DNA of 64,000 bases from Paenibacillus sp. LHD-117 (GTDB taxonomy: Bacteria > Bacillota > Bacilli > Paenibacillales > Paenibacillaceae): positions 1 through 64,000 of the forward strand of contig NZ_JAVFVT010000043.1 in NCBI RefSeq assembly GCF_030929555.1. Direction: 5' to 3'. Shown piece after piece: positions 25,772 through 33,993 of this stretch (positions within the stretch are counted from its first letter, which is position 1; every line of letters begins with the position of its first letter). A program made the position numbers and the translations under genes. The notes under the pieces are model-generated. The model worked only from the letters and a program-made list of their open reading frames with translations. It had not been told where the DNA came from and did no database searches.

Positions 25772-26827
25772 ATGAACACACCTTCCTATAGAGTAGCTTT
25801 CATCGGCTGTGGCAAACGTGCGCACGAGCATGCCGTCGGCGTGCAAGCAGACAGCAGATGCGAGGTTGTCGCGCTGTCCGATATTTCGGCCGAGTCGGCC
25901 GAGAGACTTAATACCGAGTTTGGTTTTGGAGCGCGGACCTACACGGACCACAAGGAAATGCTGGCGAAGGAGAAACCCGACGTCGTTCTGATTTGTTTAT
26001 GGACGGGGTTACACTTGCCTGTTTTCCGGGATTGCGCGGAAGCCGGCGCGAAGGCCGTTCTATGCGAGAAACCGATGTCGGCGACCTGGGGAGAATGCCA
26101 GGAGATGGACCGGATCGCGAAGGAGACGGGCTGCCAGCTGACCTTCTCGCTTCAGCGCCGTTTTGCAAAAGGGAATCAAACGGTGCGCCGTCTGATCAAG
26201 GAAGGAAAAATCGGTCAAGTGGTGCGGATGGACCTGTATTCCCCGCCGAACCTGCTGGACTGCGGCATCCATACGTTTGACCAGGCCATGAGCTTCATGG
26301 ATGAAACGCCGGCGAAATCGGTGCTCGGCGCCGTCGACACGACCGAAACGTATAACTGGTTCAATGTACCTTCCGAATGCGGAGCGTCCGGGCTGATCGC
26401 ATTCGAGAATGGCGTTCTTGCCAACGTCTACTCGGGCTCCATCGATACTTGGGAACCGCCTTCGGATATGACAAAAACCTGGGCAGGCGTGCGCGTGCAC
26501 GGCACCGAAGGTTTTATCGAAGTCATGTGGGACGGCCAAATCGTCAGAGGCATTCGTTACGAAGATCCATCCTGGAAGCCGGAGATGGAATTGTGTTCGA
26601 TGTCCGAGCAGATGGAGGGTTATGTCCGCCATGCGATCGACTGCTTGGGGACAGGCGAAGAGCCCGAGGTTTCTTCCGCCAAGGCGCTCCGCGCTTCGGA
26701 AATTATTTTCGCGTTCTATGAATCGGTGCGCCGCAACGCGCGCGTGGAGCTGCCGCTCGAAGGTTTTACGGACAGTCCGTTTATTACGATGTTAGAGAAC
26801 GGCCAATTTGCCAAAGAAGGAGCGTAA
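25772..26827 (+). CDS. Gfo/Idh/MocA-family oxidoreductase
   Basis: A 351-aa cytoplasmic NAD(P)-dependent dehydrogenase. The Rossmann motif VAFIGCGKRAHEHA is at about 7-20, the cofactor-site motif CEKPMSATWGE at about 98, and the C-terminal domain carries LDCGIHTFDQAMSF, where the His is the usual catalytic residue position. RBS AAGGAGAGG precedes ATG 25772. It starts an apparent three-gene operon: the isomerase follows after 7 bases and a second dehydrogenase after 54. Such trios usually oxidise and epimerise sugars or inositols (family knowledge); the substrate is unknown. Confidence 0.88.
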   Translation: MNTPSYRVAFIGCGKRAHEHAVGVQADSRCEVVALSDISAESAERLNTEFGFGARTYTDHKEMLAKEKPDVVLICLWTGLHLPVFRDCAEAGAKAVLCEKPMSATWGECQEMDRIAKETGCQLTFSLQRRFAKGNQTVRRLIKEGKIGQVVRMDLYSPPNLLDCGIHTFDQAMSFMDETPAKSVLGAVDTTETYNWFNVPSECGASGLIAFENGVLANVYSGSIDTWEPPSDMTKTWAGVRVHGTEGFIEVMWDGQIVRGIRYEDPSWKPEMELCSMSEQMEGYVRHAIDCLGTGEEPEVSSAKALRASEIIFAFYESVRRNARVELPLEGFTDSPFITMLENGQFAKEGA

Positions 26828-26834
26828 CCAAACC

Positions 26835-27599
26835 ATGACGAGACCTAAGCTTGCATTAATCGGAATCGTGAACGAGGAATCGAAGCAGGATTTTTGGGGA
26901 ACGATGCAGCGCGTTGCCGAGATTGGTTATAAGGGGATCGAAGGCGGAGGCGAGCTCCTAAAAGGCGATGTGAAAGCGAACATGGCGAGGTTCCATGAAA
27001 TGGGACTTCAAGTCGCGACGCACAGCATAAATAAGGAACAGCTGCGCGACGAGAAGCTGCTCGATCAAGTGATCCGGGAAGCGCTCGCGCTGCAAACGAA
27101 GGATATCACTTTCTGGTGGGACGTCGTGGATAATCGGGAGCAGCTGCTTCGCGACGCCGAATTGTATAATGCCGCAGGCGCAAGAATGAAGGCAGAGGGC
27201 CTCCGATTCTGTTACCACAACCACGCTCACGAGTTCCAAAACGTGTTTAACGGCGTGTACTCGCTGGATATTTTGGCGGAGCACACGGATCCCCAGCATC
27301 TCTACTTCCGCATGGACGTCGCTTGGATTACGCTTGGCGGCGCCGATCCGGCGCATATTCTTCGCAAGATGGCGGGCCGCGTGCCGGCCATCCATCTGAA
27401 GGACGTTTACGGCACCGACGAGGTCGGCAAGTGGACCGCGGTCGGAACGGGCGTGGTGAACATCAAGGAATCGATTGAAGCCGCCACGGAAATCGGTGTG
27501 GAATGGATGACGGTCGAGCAGGACCAGCTCCGTAACCTTACCGGGATCGAGACCGCCACCGTCAGCTATTTGAACTTGAAAGAGATGGGCTTGCTTTAA
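26835..27599 (+). CDS. Sugar phosphate isomerase/epimerase (AP endonuclease 2-type TIM barrel)
   Basis: A 254-aa TIM-barrel protein of the IolE/IolI-like group. Metal-site features typical of the fold are seen: GYKGIEGGGE, FCYHNHAHEF, FRMDVAWITLGGAD, IHLKDVY and the final Glu in WMTVEQDQ. ATG 26835 lies 7 bases after the upstream stop, with AAGGAG 12 bases before it; an in-frame TTG at 26808 would overlap the previous gene. It probably isomerises the keto product of the flanking dehydrogenases (inference). Confidence 0.85.
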   Translation: MTRPKLALIGIVNEESKQDFWGTMQRVAEIGYKGIEGGGELLKGDVKANMARFHEMGLQVATHSINKEQLRDEKLLDQVIREALALQTKDITFWWDVVDNREQLLRDAELYNAAGARMKAEGLRFCYHNHAHEFQNVFNGVYSLDILAEHTDPQHLYFRMDVAWITLGGADPAHILRKMAGRVPAIHLKDVYGTDEVGKWTAVGTGVVNIKESIEAATEIGVEWMTVEQDQLRNLTGIETATVSYLNLKEMGLL

Positions 27600-27653
27600 G
27601 CTGTCGACGGACGATGAAATGGATGTTTGGACAGCTATAGGAGGTAGATTAAC

Positions 27654-28706
27654 TTGTCCAAAGAATTACGAGTAGGGCTTATCGGATACGGGTTTGCCGG
27701 AAAAACGTTTCATGCTCCCGTCATCACCGCAGTGCCTGGTCTAAGGCTCGCAAAAGTGGTCGAGCGGAAAAGCGAGCTATCGAAGGTCCGCTATTCGTGG
27801 GTAGACGTCGTCGGGAGCGTGGAGGAGCTGTACGCCGACCCGACGATCGATCTCGTCGTCGTGACGACGCCGAGCACGAACCACGTTGAATTCACGCGGG
27901 ATGCACTATTGGCGGGCAAACATGTTGTCGTCGAGAAGCCGTTCACCGCGACAAGCGAGGAAGCGGAACAGTTGATCGAACTGGCCAAAAGCCAGGGCAA
28001 GATGCTGAGCGTATTCCACAATAGACGTTGGGACGGCGACTTCCTGACCGTGAAGAGCATTGTCGAGCAGGGGCTGTTAGGCGAGTTGGCCGAATGCGAA
28101 TTTCGTTGGGACGGTTTTAATCCGATCATGAAGTCCGACAATTGGCGGGATCAAAGCGGCCCGGCGACAGGCGTGTTTTACGATTTGGGCAGCCACTTTA
28201 TCGATCAAGCGCTGCAATTATTCGGAGTTCCGGAGACGATATCCGGCGATATTCGCGTGACCAGGGAAGGCGGAATCACGGACGACTATTTCGATGTAGC
28301 ACTTGGCTACCCGGGCAACTTGAAGGTCGTCATGAAGTCGTCTCGTTTCGTCCGCGAACGAAGCCCGAGATATACGCTGTATGGCAGTAAAGGGTCGTTC
28401 GTCAAATACGGAACGGACCCGCAAGAGGCCGCGCTTATTGCAGGCGGAAGCCCCGGAGAGTCGGCCCATTGGGGAAAAGAATCTCGCGAATGGTGGGGCA
28501 CCATCAACACGTCCGCGGGCAATCTGCATGTCGAAGGATTGGTAGAGACGTTGCCGGGATCCTACACTTCCTACTACGAGAATGTTTACAGGCACATAGT
28601 GGGACTAGAAGAGCTAGCCGTCAAGCCGGAAGAGGCGCTTCAAACCATTCGGCTGATCGAACTGGCTTATCTGAGCCATGCCGAGCAGCGCACAATCAAA
28701 GTGTAA
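27654..28706 (+). CDS. Gfo/Idh/MocA oxidoreductase, IolW (scyllo-inositol dehydrogenase)-like
   Basis: A 350-aa dehydrogenase. It resembles Bacillus IolW/YvaA more than the 25772 product: GLIGYGFAGKTFHAPVI at the nucleotide site, VVTTPSTNHVEFTRDALLAG, VVEKPFTAT, SVFHNRRWDGDFLTVK, and YDLGSHFIDQALQLFG with the catalytic-position His. TTG 27654 follows AGGAGG. IolW reduces scyllo-inosose with NADPH, so inositol chemistry is plausible, but the assignment is by likeness only. A long hairpin follows the stop. Confidence 0.85.
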   Translation: MSKELRVGLIGYGFAGKTFHAPVITAVPGLRLAKVVERKSELSKVRYSWVDVVGSVEELYADPTIDLVVVTTPSTNHVEFTRDALLAGKHVVVEKPFTATSEEAEQLIELAKSQGKMLSVFHNRRWDGDFLTVKSIVEQGLLGELAECEFRWDGFNPIMKSDNWRDQSGPATGVFYDLGSHFIDQALQLFGVPETISGDIRVTREGGITDDYFDVALGYPGNLKVVMKSSRFVRERSPRYTLYGSKGSFVKYGTDPQEAALIAGGSPGESAHWGKESREWWGTINTSAGNLHVEGLVETLPGSYTSYYENVYRHIVGLEELAVKPEEALQTIRLIELAYLSHAEQRTIKV

Positions 28707-28715
28707 CCCCCAAAG

Positions 28716-28779
28716 CACCCCCTATAGCGTTCATCGGAATAACACCAAGGTGTTACTCCAATGTCCATTATAGGGGGTG
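28716..28779 (+). terminator. Long hairpin terminator after the IolW-like gene
   Basis: An outer stem CACCCCCTATA (28716-28726) and TATAGGGGGTG (28769-28779) encloses an inner stem TAACACC (28740-28746) and GGTGTTA (28749-28755) with a 2-base loop, plus GGA/TCC. Only a short T-rich stretch (TTCTTC) follows. It lies immediately before the palindrome array. Confidence 0.7.
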
Positions 28780-28796
28780 TTCTTCGTTGGCGTTCC

Positions 28797-29353
28797 GCGG
28801 CCGAATGTGTACGAAATTTCGTATACGTGGCCCCCACATCGGCTCTCCTCGGCCGAATGTGTACGAAATTTCGTATACGTGGCCCCCTCTTTGGCGTTCT
28901 GCGGCCGAATGTATACGAAATTTCGTGTACATAGCTCCCACTTTGATGCTCCGTGCCGAATGTGTACGAAATTTCGTGTTCGTAGCCCCAACTTTGGCGC
29001 TCCTCGGCCGAATGTATACGAAATTTCGTATCCGTGGCCCCACGTTGGCTCTCCTCGGCCGAATGTGTACGAAATTTCGTATACGTGGCCCCCACTTTTG
29101 CGCTCCCCGGCCGAATGTATACGAAATTTCGTATACGTGGCCCCCACTTTGGCGCTCCCTGGCCGAATGTGTACGAAATTTCGTATACGTAGCCCCCACT
29201 TTGGCGCTCCGCGGCCGAATGTGCACGAAATTTCGTATTCGTAGCCCCCACTTTGATGCTCCGCGCCGAATGTGTACGAAATTTCGTATACGTGGCCCCC
29301 ACTTTGGCGCTCCCCAGCCGAATGTGTACGAAATTTCGTATACGTAGGCCCTA
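28797..29353. repeat. Array of eleven 51-52 bp units, each with a 20-bp palindrome
   Basis: Eleven tandem units, with cores (ACGAAATTTCGT) beginning at 28811, 28863, 28915, 28966, 29018, 29069, 29121, 29173, 29225, 29276 and 29328. The core is the palindrome GTATACGAAATTTCGTATAC, perfect in unit 7 (29117-29136) and with one or two changes elsewhere. Between cores lies a conserved segment like GTGGCCCCCACTTTGGCGCTCC and then GGCCGAAT. The period is close to five DNA turns. The array has no stop codons in at least five of six frames, so long frames (292, 218 and 211 codons) appear here, but they are byproducts of the repeat, not genes. It is intergenic, between the IolW-like gene and the AraC gene. 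Confidence 0.95.
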
Positions 29354-29509
29354 CGTTGGCGCTTTCGACCGAATCAACCGCAAACAAAAACAGGACTCCT
29401 CAATTTGGCTTATTGTATTGTTTGAATATTGATATTAAAATTTTATAAACAGGAGGTTACCAACCAGAAAGCGGATGGAGCCGTTCATTCCGGAAAAAAA
29501 TGGGGGCTA

Positions 29510-31744
29510 ATGATGAGCAAATCGTGGTTTAATCGACTGCTTCTGTCCTATATGCCGATATTTATTATCGTAGTCACCTTTACTTTTTTCGTTTTTTTTC
29601 AACTGATCAGTGATCAGGGGCGCAAAGAAGCGATCAATGCCAACAACATGTTGTCTACGCAAGCGATTCGTTTAATCGACACATCTTTACGGGCTATCGA
29701 TAATATGGTCATGAAAGAATCCATCAACAGCAAGCCGCTTAACGATTTCTTCAATAGCAAGGAGGACGGCGATCCGTACATCAACATTAGTGCCGTTATG
29801 AAAATGAAAGAGATGATCGCTTATTATCCGATGATCGATTCCATCTATCTTGTACGCTATGATGACCAGGTTGTGTTAAGCAATGCGACGAATGGCCATA
29901 TCGCAACGTATCCGGACAAATCCTTTATCGAGCAGAACCGCGCGTCGATCTCGCAAAAGTGGTCGGATGTACGGATGTTTCGACAGTTTGCCGGCTTGAA
30001 GGACAAGAAGGTAGTCAGTCTGGTGAGAGGCGCCCCGTTCATGACGAACGAAAAAGGCATGATCGTCGTGAATGTGGCGGCCGATTCCTTGCAGCGATTT
30101 GTTAACGAGCTGTACGACTCGGAAGTGAGCTTCATTCAGATTCATGACCGGGCTGGCAACGGACTGCTTTCTCTGCAAGAGCCTTTGGAATCGATGCGCA
30201 TCTATGCGAATTATAAATCGGGGTATACGAATTGGTCCTATGTAAGCGGATTTGCACAAGGCGCGTTCATACATACGGTGTCATTGCTGTACAATGCGTG
30301 GTTTGTGATCGGACTGATCATGATTGGGGCAGGTCTCTTATGGATGATTTTTATAACGAGGCGCAACGCTAGGCCGGTTGAACAGATTGTTTCACGTTTT
30401 AGCGGGTATATGCTGCCAATTGCCGGAGGGGGGGCGCGTTCCGGGCGAATGGATGAATTCGCATTTATCGAATCGGCCCTCGATAATTTGACGGAGCAGG
30501 CCAAGCAGCATCAGCAGCAATACAAAGACGATCTGCATTTGCGTACCCGCAACCTGTTCCATCAGCTGATCGAAGAAGGAACAGCACTGACACTGGAAGA
30601 TTGGCGGCGCGAAGCCGAACGGTTGCAGCTTCCCGCGCCTGCGGATTGTCATTCCATGATCGTTCTGGAAATGGACAAGTATGGGGAATTTTGCAGCCGT
30701 TATTCGCGCAGCGATCAAAATTTGTTTAAGTTCGCCTTGCGCAGCATTACTTATGAACAATCTTCAAAGTTCGGATACGAATGCTGGGCTGAATGGACAG
30801 CCTCATCCCGTCTCAGCGTCCTTCTGTTCGAGAATGGAGACGAGGTTGACGGCAATTGGCTAATTCGGCTATGCGACAGTATCCGCGGTTGGACAGAGCA
30901 GAATATGAAATTTACAATTAGCGTTGGGATCGGGGATCGGGCCGTAAATTTATTCGAAATCGCAAAATCTTATAATCAAGCGTCGAAAGCGCTTGATTAT
31001 AAGATGGTGCTTGGTGAAAATCGCCTCATTACGCGCGAAGACAGGATGAGTCAAAGCCAAGTCGAAGTATACTCTTATCTTGGGATCATTCGATCTGCTG
31101 CACATGCGTTCCGCAAATCGGATGATAATTGGAGAGCGCTATTGGATGATATGTTTAACCAGCTGAAGCAAGGCTTGTTGACCAAGGATGAGATCATGAA
31201 CATTATTAATTATTTGATCTACAGTTTGGGACGCGAATTGTCGGGGATGGGCAAGGAGCATCAGGTCATGTGGGAAACGGGAGTCTTAAAGAATTTGACG
31301 GATAAACTGGATAAGTGCAATTCTCTTGATGAAATGCGCGAAGCCATAATCGGTGAAATGACAGAGCTTGGGAATACGCTTGCAGACTTACGTTACAGTG
31401 GTCAGCATGCGGGTAACATTATGGAAATGCGCCGCTTCATAGAGGCGGAATACGTTAATCCGAACATGTCGCTTGAATATTTAAGCGAGAAATTCAACAT
31501 TAATGCGAAATATGTGAGCAAGCTGTTCAAAGAAACAACTGGACATAAGTTCATCGATTTCTTAATCGATATCCGCTTGAGTGAGGCGAAAAGACTTCTC
31601 GCAGAAACGCGGCGGCCGATTCAGGACATCGCGGAGGAGGTCGGCTATACGAGCGCGATATCGTTTACGAGGGTTTTTAAGAAAGTCGTCGGGTCTTCGC
31701 CGGGCGAATACCGTACAGAGACGCAAAGGCAGCTAAACAGTTAG
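29510..31744 (+). CDS. Membrane-bound AraC-family regulator (sensor and DNA-binding in one chain)
   Basis: A 744-aa protein. Helix 1 is at about 10-32 (LLLSYMPIFIIVVTFTFFVF), an extracellular Cache-like domain follows (about 35-255), then helix 2 (about 260-283), a HAMP-like linker, a middle cytoplasmic region with coiled-coil character, and an AraC-type DNA-binding domain at the end (about 645-740; MSLEYLSEKFNINAKYVSKL and IQDIAEEVGYTSAISFTRVF). ATG 29510 is used; ATG 29513 is equally near the GGGGG site. A longer frame from TTG 29429 exists after no good ribosome site. It probably controls the transporter operon that starts 239 bases downstream (inference). Confidence 0.88.
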   Translation: MMSKSWFNRLLLSYMPIFIIVVTFTFFVFFQLISDQGRKEAINANNMLSTQAIRLIDTSLRAIDNMVMKESINSKPLNDFFNSKEDGDPYINISAVMKMKEMIAYYPMIDSIYLVRYDDQVVLSNATNGHIATYPDKSFIEQNRASISQKWSDVRMFRQFAGLKDKKVVSLVRGAPFMTNEKGMIVVNVAADSLQRFVNELYDSEVSFIQIHDRAGNGLLSLQEPLESMRIYANYKSGYTNWSYVSGFAQGAFIHTVSLLYNAWFVIGLIMIGAGLLWMIFITRRNARPVEQIVSRFSGYMLPIAGGGARSGRMDEFAFIESALDNLTEQAKQHQQQYKDDLHLRTRNLFHQLIEEGTALTLEDWRREAERLQLPAPADCHSMIVLEMDKYGEFCSRYSRSDQNLFKFALRSITYEQSSKFGYECWAEWTASSRLSVLLFENGDEVDGNWLIRLCDSIRGWTEQNMKFTISVGIGDRAVNLFEIAKSYNQASKALDYKMVLGENRLITREDRMSQSQVEVYSYLGIIRSAAHAFRKSDDNWRALLDDMFNQLKQGLLTKDEIMNIINYLIYSLGRELSGMGKEHQVMWETGVLKNLTDKLDKCNSLDEMREAIIGEMTELGNTLADLRYSGQHAGNIMEMRRFIEAEYVNPNMSLEYLSEKFNINAKYVSKLFKETTGHKFIDFLIDIRLSEAKRLLAETRRPIQDIAEEVGYTSAISFTRVFKKVVGSSPGEYRTETQRQLNS

Positions 31745-31820
31745 CGGAGCATGGTGTAGAAAAGGGTTAAGTTCTAGAAAAATGTTAATCATAGAGAAGA
31801 AAAATGGTTGACGAATAGGC

Positions 31821-31856
31821 GGCAGCACCGGGTTTTATCAGGTGCTGCCGTTTCTT
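31821..31856 (+). terminator. Terminator after the AraC regulator gene
   Basis: A 9-bp perfect stem GGCAGCACC (31821-31829) and GGTGCTGCC (31841-31849), extended by a C-G pair, followed by TTTCTT. Confidence 0.8.
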
Positions 31857-31902
31857 GTGCAGCGGCGATCGCGAAAAAGGTTAAGCGAAAATTTATTGTT
31901 TC

Positions 31903-31932
31903 TTGTGGCAGGGAGCCGGGAGCTTATATGAT
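31903..31932 (+). promoter_or_regulatory. Candidate promoter of the lplB/lplC operon
   Basis: TTGTGG (31903-31908) with TATGAT (31927-31932; 18 bases between) or TATATG (31925-31930; 16 between), about 50 bases before ATG 31983. Upstream, four A-rich GTTRA motifs (starting at about 31760, 31778, 31800 and 31874) may be AraC sites. Confidence 0.45.
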
Positions 31933-31982
31933 GATCACATGAAAGGGCAAACAAACCAGGCTGTTGAAAAGGAGGCTAGTCC

Positions 31983-32948
31983 ATGTCAAAACTTGATAAC
32001 GAATTGCACCCCGTATCGATGCCTCTTATTCCGACGACGAGAAGGTATGCACCCATACGTAAGCTGGCGCGCCACTGGCAATTGTATATCGTCATCCTTT
32101 TGCCGATTGCCTATCTCATTATTTTCAAATACATCCCCATGGCCGGCATCATGATCGCCTTCAAAGACTACAACGTCATCAAAGGCATTTGGGGAAGCTC
32201 GTGGGTCGGAATGAAGTACTTTAATCAGTTTTTTGAATCCCCGAACTTCTGGCTGTATATGAAAAACACGCTCGGCATTAGCCTATACGGCTTGCTCGTC
32301 GGGTTCCCTGCACCAATTATCCTGGCGCTTGCCCTCAATGAAGTGCGCAATGGCCTGTTCAAGAAAAGCGTGCAGCTGGTCTCTTATGCGCCTTACTTTA
32401 TCTCGACGGTTATTATGGTATCCATCATAATCGTTAACTTGACTCCGAATGTTGGTATAGTCAGCAAGCTGTTTCAGATGCTCGGCGTGGAAAATACAAA
32501 CTTTATGGGTATACCGTCGTTGTTCAAATCCATTTATGTCTGGTCGGATGTATGGCAGCACACTGGATACGGGGCCATCATCTATATTGCGGCGCTAGCG
32601 GGCGTCAACCCTGAGCTGTACGAAGCGGCAAAGGTCGACGGAGCATCGAGAATCCAGAAAATAATCAATGTCGACATCCCGACTCTGATTCCGGTATCAG
32701 TCATTTTGCTTATTCTTAATCTTGGCAACCTAATGAAACTTGGTTTCGAGAAAATATATCTGATGCAGAATCCGCTCAATCTTGCGACTTCCGAGGTCAT
32801 TTCCACTTACGTGTACAAAGTCGGACTTCTTGGCTCGAGCTTTAGTTTCTCGTCAGCTATCGGCGTGTTTAATTCGGTTATTAATCTCGTTTTGCTTGTC
32901 GGTGTAAACTTTATCGCGAGGAAGCTGTCCAACAATAGTTTGTGGTAG
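31983..32948 (+). CDS. ABC sugar transporter permease, LplB type
   Basis: A 321-aa inner-membrane permease with about six helices. It begins with a basic, Pro-rich head (RRYAPIRKLARHWQ) and the first helix LYIVILLPIAYLIIFKYIP. The EAA loop that docks the ATPase reads EAAKVDGASRIQKIINVDIP (about 215). RBS AAAAGGAGG precedes ATG 31983. The partner permease follows after 19 bases. No ATPase is encoded here, as usual for Lpl/Yte-type systems that share a common MsmX-type ATPase (family knowledge). Confidence 0.92.
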   Translation: MSKLDNELHPVSMPLIPTTRRYAPIRKLARHWQLYIVILLPIAYLIIFKYIPMAGIMIAFKDYNVIKGIWGSSWVGMKYFNQFFESPNFWLYMKNTLGISLYGLLVGFPAPIILALALNEVRNGLFKKSVQLVSYAPYFISTVIMVSIIIVNLTPNVGIVSKLFQMLGVENTNFMGIPSLFKSIYVWSDVWQHTGYGAIIYIAALAGVNPELYEAAKVDGASRIQKIINVDIPTLIPVSVILLILNLGNLMKLGFEKIYLMQNPLNLATSEVISTYVYKVGLLGSSFSFSSAIGVFNSVINLVLLVGVNFIARKLSNNSLW

Positions 32949-32967
32949 CTTTCGGAAAGGAGATCAT

Positions 32968-33867
32968 ATGGCTAAAACCGTATCCATTCGAGAATCGGCC
33001 GGAGACCGCGTATTCATGGTTTTGGTATATGCGTTTCTGACCTTGGTCCTGTTAGTCGTGCTGCTGCCGCTTCTCTACATCTTAAGTTCTTCATTCAGTT
33101 CGCCGCAAGCCGTAGTCTCGGGCAAAGTATGGCTGTTTCCGGTCCATTTTACGCTCGACGGCTATAAGGCCGTATTCAGCAACCCGCAGATCGGTACCGG
33201 GTTTCTGAATTCTCTGTTCTACACGGTTGCCGGCACGTTAATTAACGTGATCCTGACGGTCATGCTTGCTTATCCGCTAGCAAGAAGGACGTTCTACGGA
33301 CGGAATTTCTTCATGGTGCTGTTAGTCATTACAATGATGTTCGAGGGAGGGCTTATCCCGTTTTATTTGGTCGTAAAGGATCTAAATCTGCTGGATACCC
33401 GGTGGGCGATGATTTTGCCGGGAGCTTTGGCGGTATTTCAAGTCATCATAGCGAGAACCTTCTTCCAGTCGACCATTCCCGAGGAGCTGTCCGAAGCGGC
33501 CGATTTGGATGGCTGCAGCGACATTCGGTTTATATTCAGCATCGTATTGCCGCTTTCCAAACCCATCTTGGCCGTTATGATGCTCATGTATGCGGTAGGC
33601 CATTGGAATGCGTATTTTGATGCTCTTATATTCCTGCGCTCCCCAGATCTGTTCCCATTACAGATCGTGCTGCGCAACGTGCTTATTTTGAACACGGTGG
33701 ATGCGTCCATGATCGCGAATGCGAATCAGATGCTGGCCCAGCAGGGATTAAAGGATTTGTTGAAATATTCATTGATCGTCATTGCAAGCGGGCCGGTGCT
33801 CATTATCTATCCGTTTGTCCAGAAGTATTTTGTTAAAGGAGTCATGATCGGTTCGTTGAAAGGCTAA
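32968..33867 (+). CDS. ABC sugar transporter permease, LplC/YtcP type
   Basis: A 299-aa permease with about six helices, partner of the 31983 product. The first helix is VFMVLVYAFLTLVLLVVLLP and the EAA motif reads EAADLDGCSDIRFIFSIVLP (about 190). It has the family's C-terminal ending VKYFVKGVMIGSLKG-like (QKYFVKGVMIGSLKG here). RBS AAAGGAGATC precedes ATG 32968. Confidence 0.92.
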   Translation: MAKTVSIRESAGDRVFMVLVYAFLTLVLLVVLLPLLYILSSSFSSPQAVVSGKVWLFPVHFTLDGYKAVFSNPQIGTGFLNSLFYTVAGTLINVILTVMLAYPLARRTFYGRNFFMVLLVITMMFEGGLIPFYLVVKDLNLLDTRWAMILPGALAVFQVIIARTFFQSTIPEELSEAADLDGCSDIRFIFSIVLPLSKPILAVMMLMYAVGHWNAYFDALIFLRSPDLFPLQIVLRNVLILNTVDASMIANANQMLAQQGLKDLLKYSLIVIASGPVLIIYPFVQKYFVKGVMIGSLKG

Positions 33868-33993
33868 ATAGGAATGATTCCGTGAAAGGGGGGATGGGTC
33901 GCCTTTGGGGCCGGGGCGGTCATATCGATTCGGAAATAAAGCCAGTACATGCCAGAGGGAGTGTCAAGATTATTACAAGGAGGAGTCGTTTCG

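Noticed and set aside
28469-29347. A 292-codon plus-strand frame (and minus-strand frames of 211 and 218 codons) across the repeat array
   Set aside because: They start inside the dehydrogenase gene or in repeat units, have no ribosome site, and read the same 52-bp unit in rotating frames.
28797-29353. CRISPR array
   Set aside because: The repeats are palindromic and regular, but the sequences between them are also copies of each other, and no cas genes adjoin.
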